Source of the DNA: Actinomadura opuntiae
GTDB taxonomy: Bacteria > Actinomycetota > Actinomycetes > Streptosporangiales > Streptosporangiaceae
NCBI RefSeq assembly: GCF_030283205.1
Contig: NZ_JASNWF010000013.1
Location: forward strand, 249,041 to 313,040
DNA: 64,000 bases
Direction: 5' to 3'
Position 1 is the stretch's first letter. Each line of letters opens with the position of its first letter. Position numbers and translations under genes: made by a program. The notes under the pieces are model-generated. The model did not search any database and had not been told where the DNA came from. It saw only the letters and a program-made list of their open reading frames with translations. This document shows positions 60,669 through 64,000 of this stretch, in pieces.

Positions 60669-61207
60669 GATGACGGGCGTCCGGACCGGCCGTCCTCACC
60701 GTCCCCCGCCGTGTCGCCGCCCTCGTCCAGGTCGTCCTCGTCCAGGTCGTCCTCGTCGTCGGCGTCCGCGCCGTCGAGGTCGGCGTCGTCGGCGGGCTCG
60801 CGGTACGGGTTGGCCTCACCCGCCGGGGACGCGCCCTGCGCGGCCCTCGCCACCTCGGCGTCCTTCGCGCGGGCCTTGGCGAGCAGGTCGTCGATGTGCG
60901 CCGCGTTCTCCATCAGGGAGTCCATGACGAACGTGATGCTGGGCGTGTGCCGCACCCCGGTCTTCCTGCCCACCTCCGACCGGATGACGCCCTTGGCGCT
61001 CTCCAGCGCCGCCGCCGTCTCGGCGCGCTCGCCGTCCGACCCGTACACCGTGTAGTACACGGTCGCGTCGCGCAGGTCGTTGGTGATGCGGGTGTCCGTC
61101 ACGGTCACGAAGCCGAGCCGGGGATCCTTGATCCGCCTCTCCAGCATCTCGGCCACGATCTGCTGGATGCGGTCGGCGAGCTTGCGCGCCCGAGCTGCGT
61201 CCACCAT
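60665..61207 (-). CDS. rbfA: Ribosome-binding factor A
   Basis: This 180-residue protein helps mature the 30S subunit by binding near the 5' end of 16S rRNA. The KH-like core is clear (ARKLADRIQQIVAEMLERRIKDPRLGFVTVTDTRIT, SEVGRKTGVRHTPSITFVMD). The C-terminus is a long acidic tail (from about 130) with a tandem DEDDL repeat encoded by a 15-bp DNA repeat near 60724-60753. It is coupled to nrnA. Confidence 0.94.
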   Translation of the reverse strand: MVDAARARKLADRIQQIVAEMLERRIKDPRLGFVTVTDTRITNDLRDATVYYTVYGSDGERAETAAALESAKGVIRSEVGRKTGVRHTPSITFVMDSLMENAAHIDDLLAKARAKDAEVARAAQGASPAGEANPYREPADDADLDGADADDEDDLDEDDLDEGGDTAGDGEDGRSGRPSS

Positions 61208-61327
61208 GATCGCACTCCCTTTCTCTATGGTCGCGGGGCGCCGCGGGGGCGATCCCCCGCGGTCCCCGGTGTCCCGGCCGGCCGCCGTCCGCCGCTCCGC
61301 CGGAGCCTCGCGCCAGACGCCGCCCGG

Positions 61328-61627
61328 TCAGTCCTCGTCGTCGTTGAACAGCCGCTGCCGCGCGGACAGCAGCTCGATCTCCGGCCGCCCGAACACCAGG
61401 CGCTCGCACTGGTCGAGCACCCGGGTGCAGTTGGCCGCGGTGCCCGAGACCACGGCGATGCCGATCTGCGCCCTGCGGTGCAGGTCGTTGTCGCCGGTCT
61501 CGGCCACCGCCACCCCCGGGAAGTGCTTGCGCACCTCGGCGATGACGGGCCGGACCACCGACCGCTTCTGCTTGAGCGAGCGGACGTCCCCCAGCAGCAG
61601 GTCGAGAGTCAGCGCACCCACGTACAC
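61328..61627 (-). CDS. DUF503 (YlxP-like) protein
   Basis: This 99-residue protein matches the YlxP/DUF503 family, found between infB and rbfA in most actinobacteria and Firmicutes (YVGALTLDLLLGDVRSLKQKRSVVRPVIAEVRKHF). The role is probably in translation or ribosome assembly but is not established. The GTG at 61627 matches the normal family N-terminus; longer in-frame starts are less likely. Confidence 0.92.
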   Translation of the reverse strand: MYVGALTLDLLLGDVRSLKQKRSVVRPVIAEVRKHFPGVAVAETGDNDLHRRAQIGIAVVSGTAANCTRVLDQCERLVFGRPEIELLSARQRLFNDDED

Positions 61628-61860
61628 CTGGTCGATCACCTCGGGATCCACACGTAGGAACGACGGCGGTGAGCCGCCGTGTTCCCGGGCCGCCCGGCGG
61701 GCGCCCGGGAATGACAGACGCCAGGCTAGAAGAACAGCCTGGCGTCGTGTCACATTTTTTCACCGCTCCGTCCCGGCCGGGCGCCGCCCGGACCCGGCCC
61801 GAAGGCCGGGGTCCGCGCGGCGCCCGTACCGCGGACGGTCTCGTGCCGCGGGCGCGGGCC

Positions 61861-64000
<2,140 letters not shown>

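Overview
The window is very GC-rich and reads as a chromosome segment of an actinomycete, probably close to Actinomadura or another Streptosporangiales genus. The genus is an inference from gene content. Supporting signs are frequent GTG starts, ATGA/GTGA gene junctions, several apparently leaderless promoters, and actinobacterial families (ClgR, DUF3046, SCO6745-like, an F420-type nitroreductase, MOSC, SecA2). The minus-strand backbone matches the conserved actinobacterial order DUF3046 - clgR - pgsA - rimO - ftsK - rnj - dapA ... dapB - M16 peptidase - pnp - rpsO - ribF - truB - nrnA - rbfA - DUF503 - infB. I see no rRNA, tRNA, insertion sequence, prophage or CRISPR array.

Left part (1-24 kb). 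A partial DUF3046 gene marks the recA/recX side. It is followed by an esterase, the large helicase Lhr, a TetR/DMT-transporter divergent pair with twin operators, and the accessory Sec ATPase SecA2. Next is a sugar-utilisation locus: a ROK repressor divergent from an ABC lipoprotein, two permeases and a GH3 N-acetylhexosaminidase, which looks like a chitobiose or amino-sugar uptake operon. A 552-bp gap with structured repeats precedes an Rrf2 regulator and the Nei2 glycosylase. TetR/SRPBCC, LysR, Dps, ClgR and CinA follow.

Middle part (24-50 kb). DUF1990 and MOSC genes precede the backbone run pgsA, rimO, rodZ-like, ftsK, rnj and dapA. Between dapA and dapB about 17 kb of accessory genes is inserted: a membrane-anchored GH18-like protein, a diiron protein with a DMT transporter and MocR regulator, VOC, CGNR and GNAT genes, a DHA2 drug exporter, menA, ung, an orphan ModA, a second-type FtsH protease, Uma2, SCO6745-like, Ddn-like and transglutaminase-like genes.

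Right part (50-64 kb). The backbone resumes with dapB, a small holin-like membrane protein, the M16 peptidase, PNPase, S15, RibF, a hemolysin-III protein, and the RNA/translation cluster truB-nrnA-rbfA-DUF503-infB (infB runs off the right edge). This cluster joins ribosome maturation, RNA turnover and translation initiation.

The most notable non-coding signals are a 104-bp tandem repeat whose inner hairpin shows compensatory changes (17036-17246), a perfect 29-bp inverted repeat with a 4-nt loop (35801-35862), a 26-bp-class hairpin (23748-23815), and a structured leader in front of the sugar-uptake operon.
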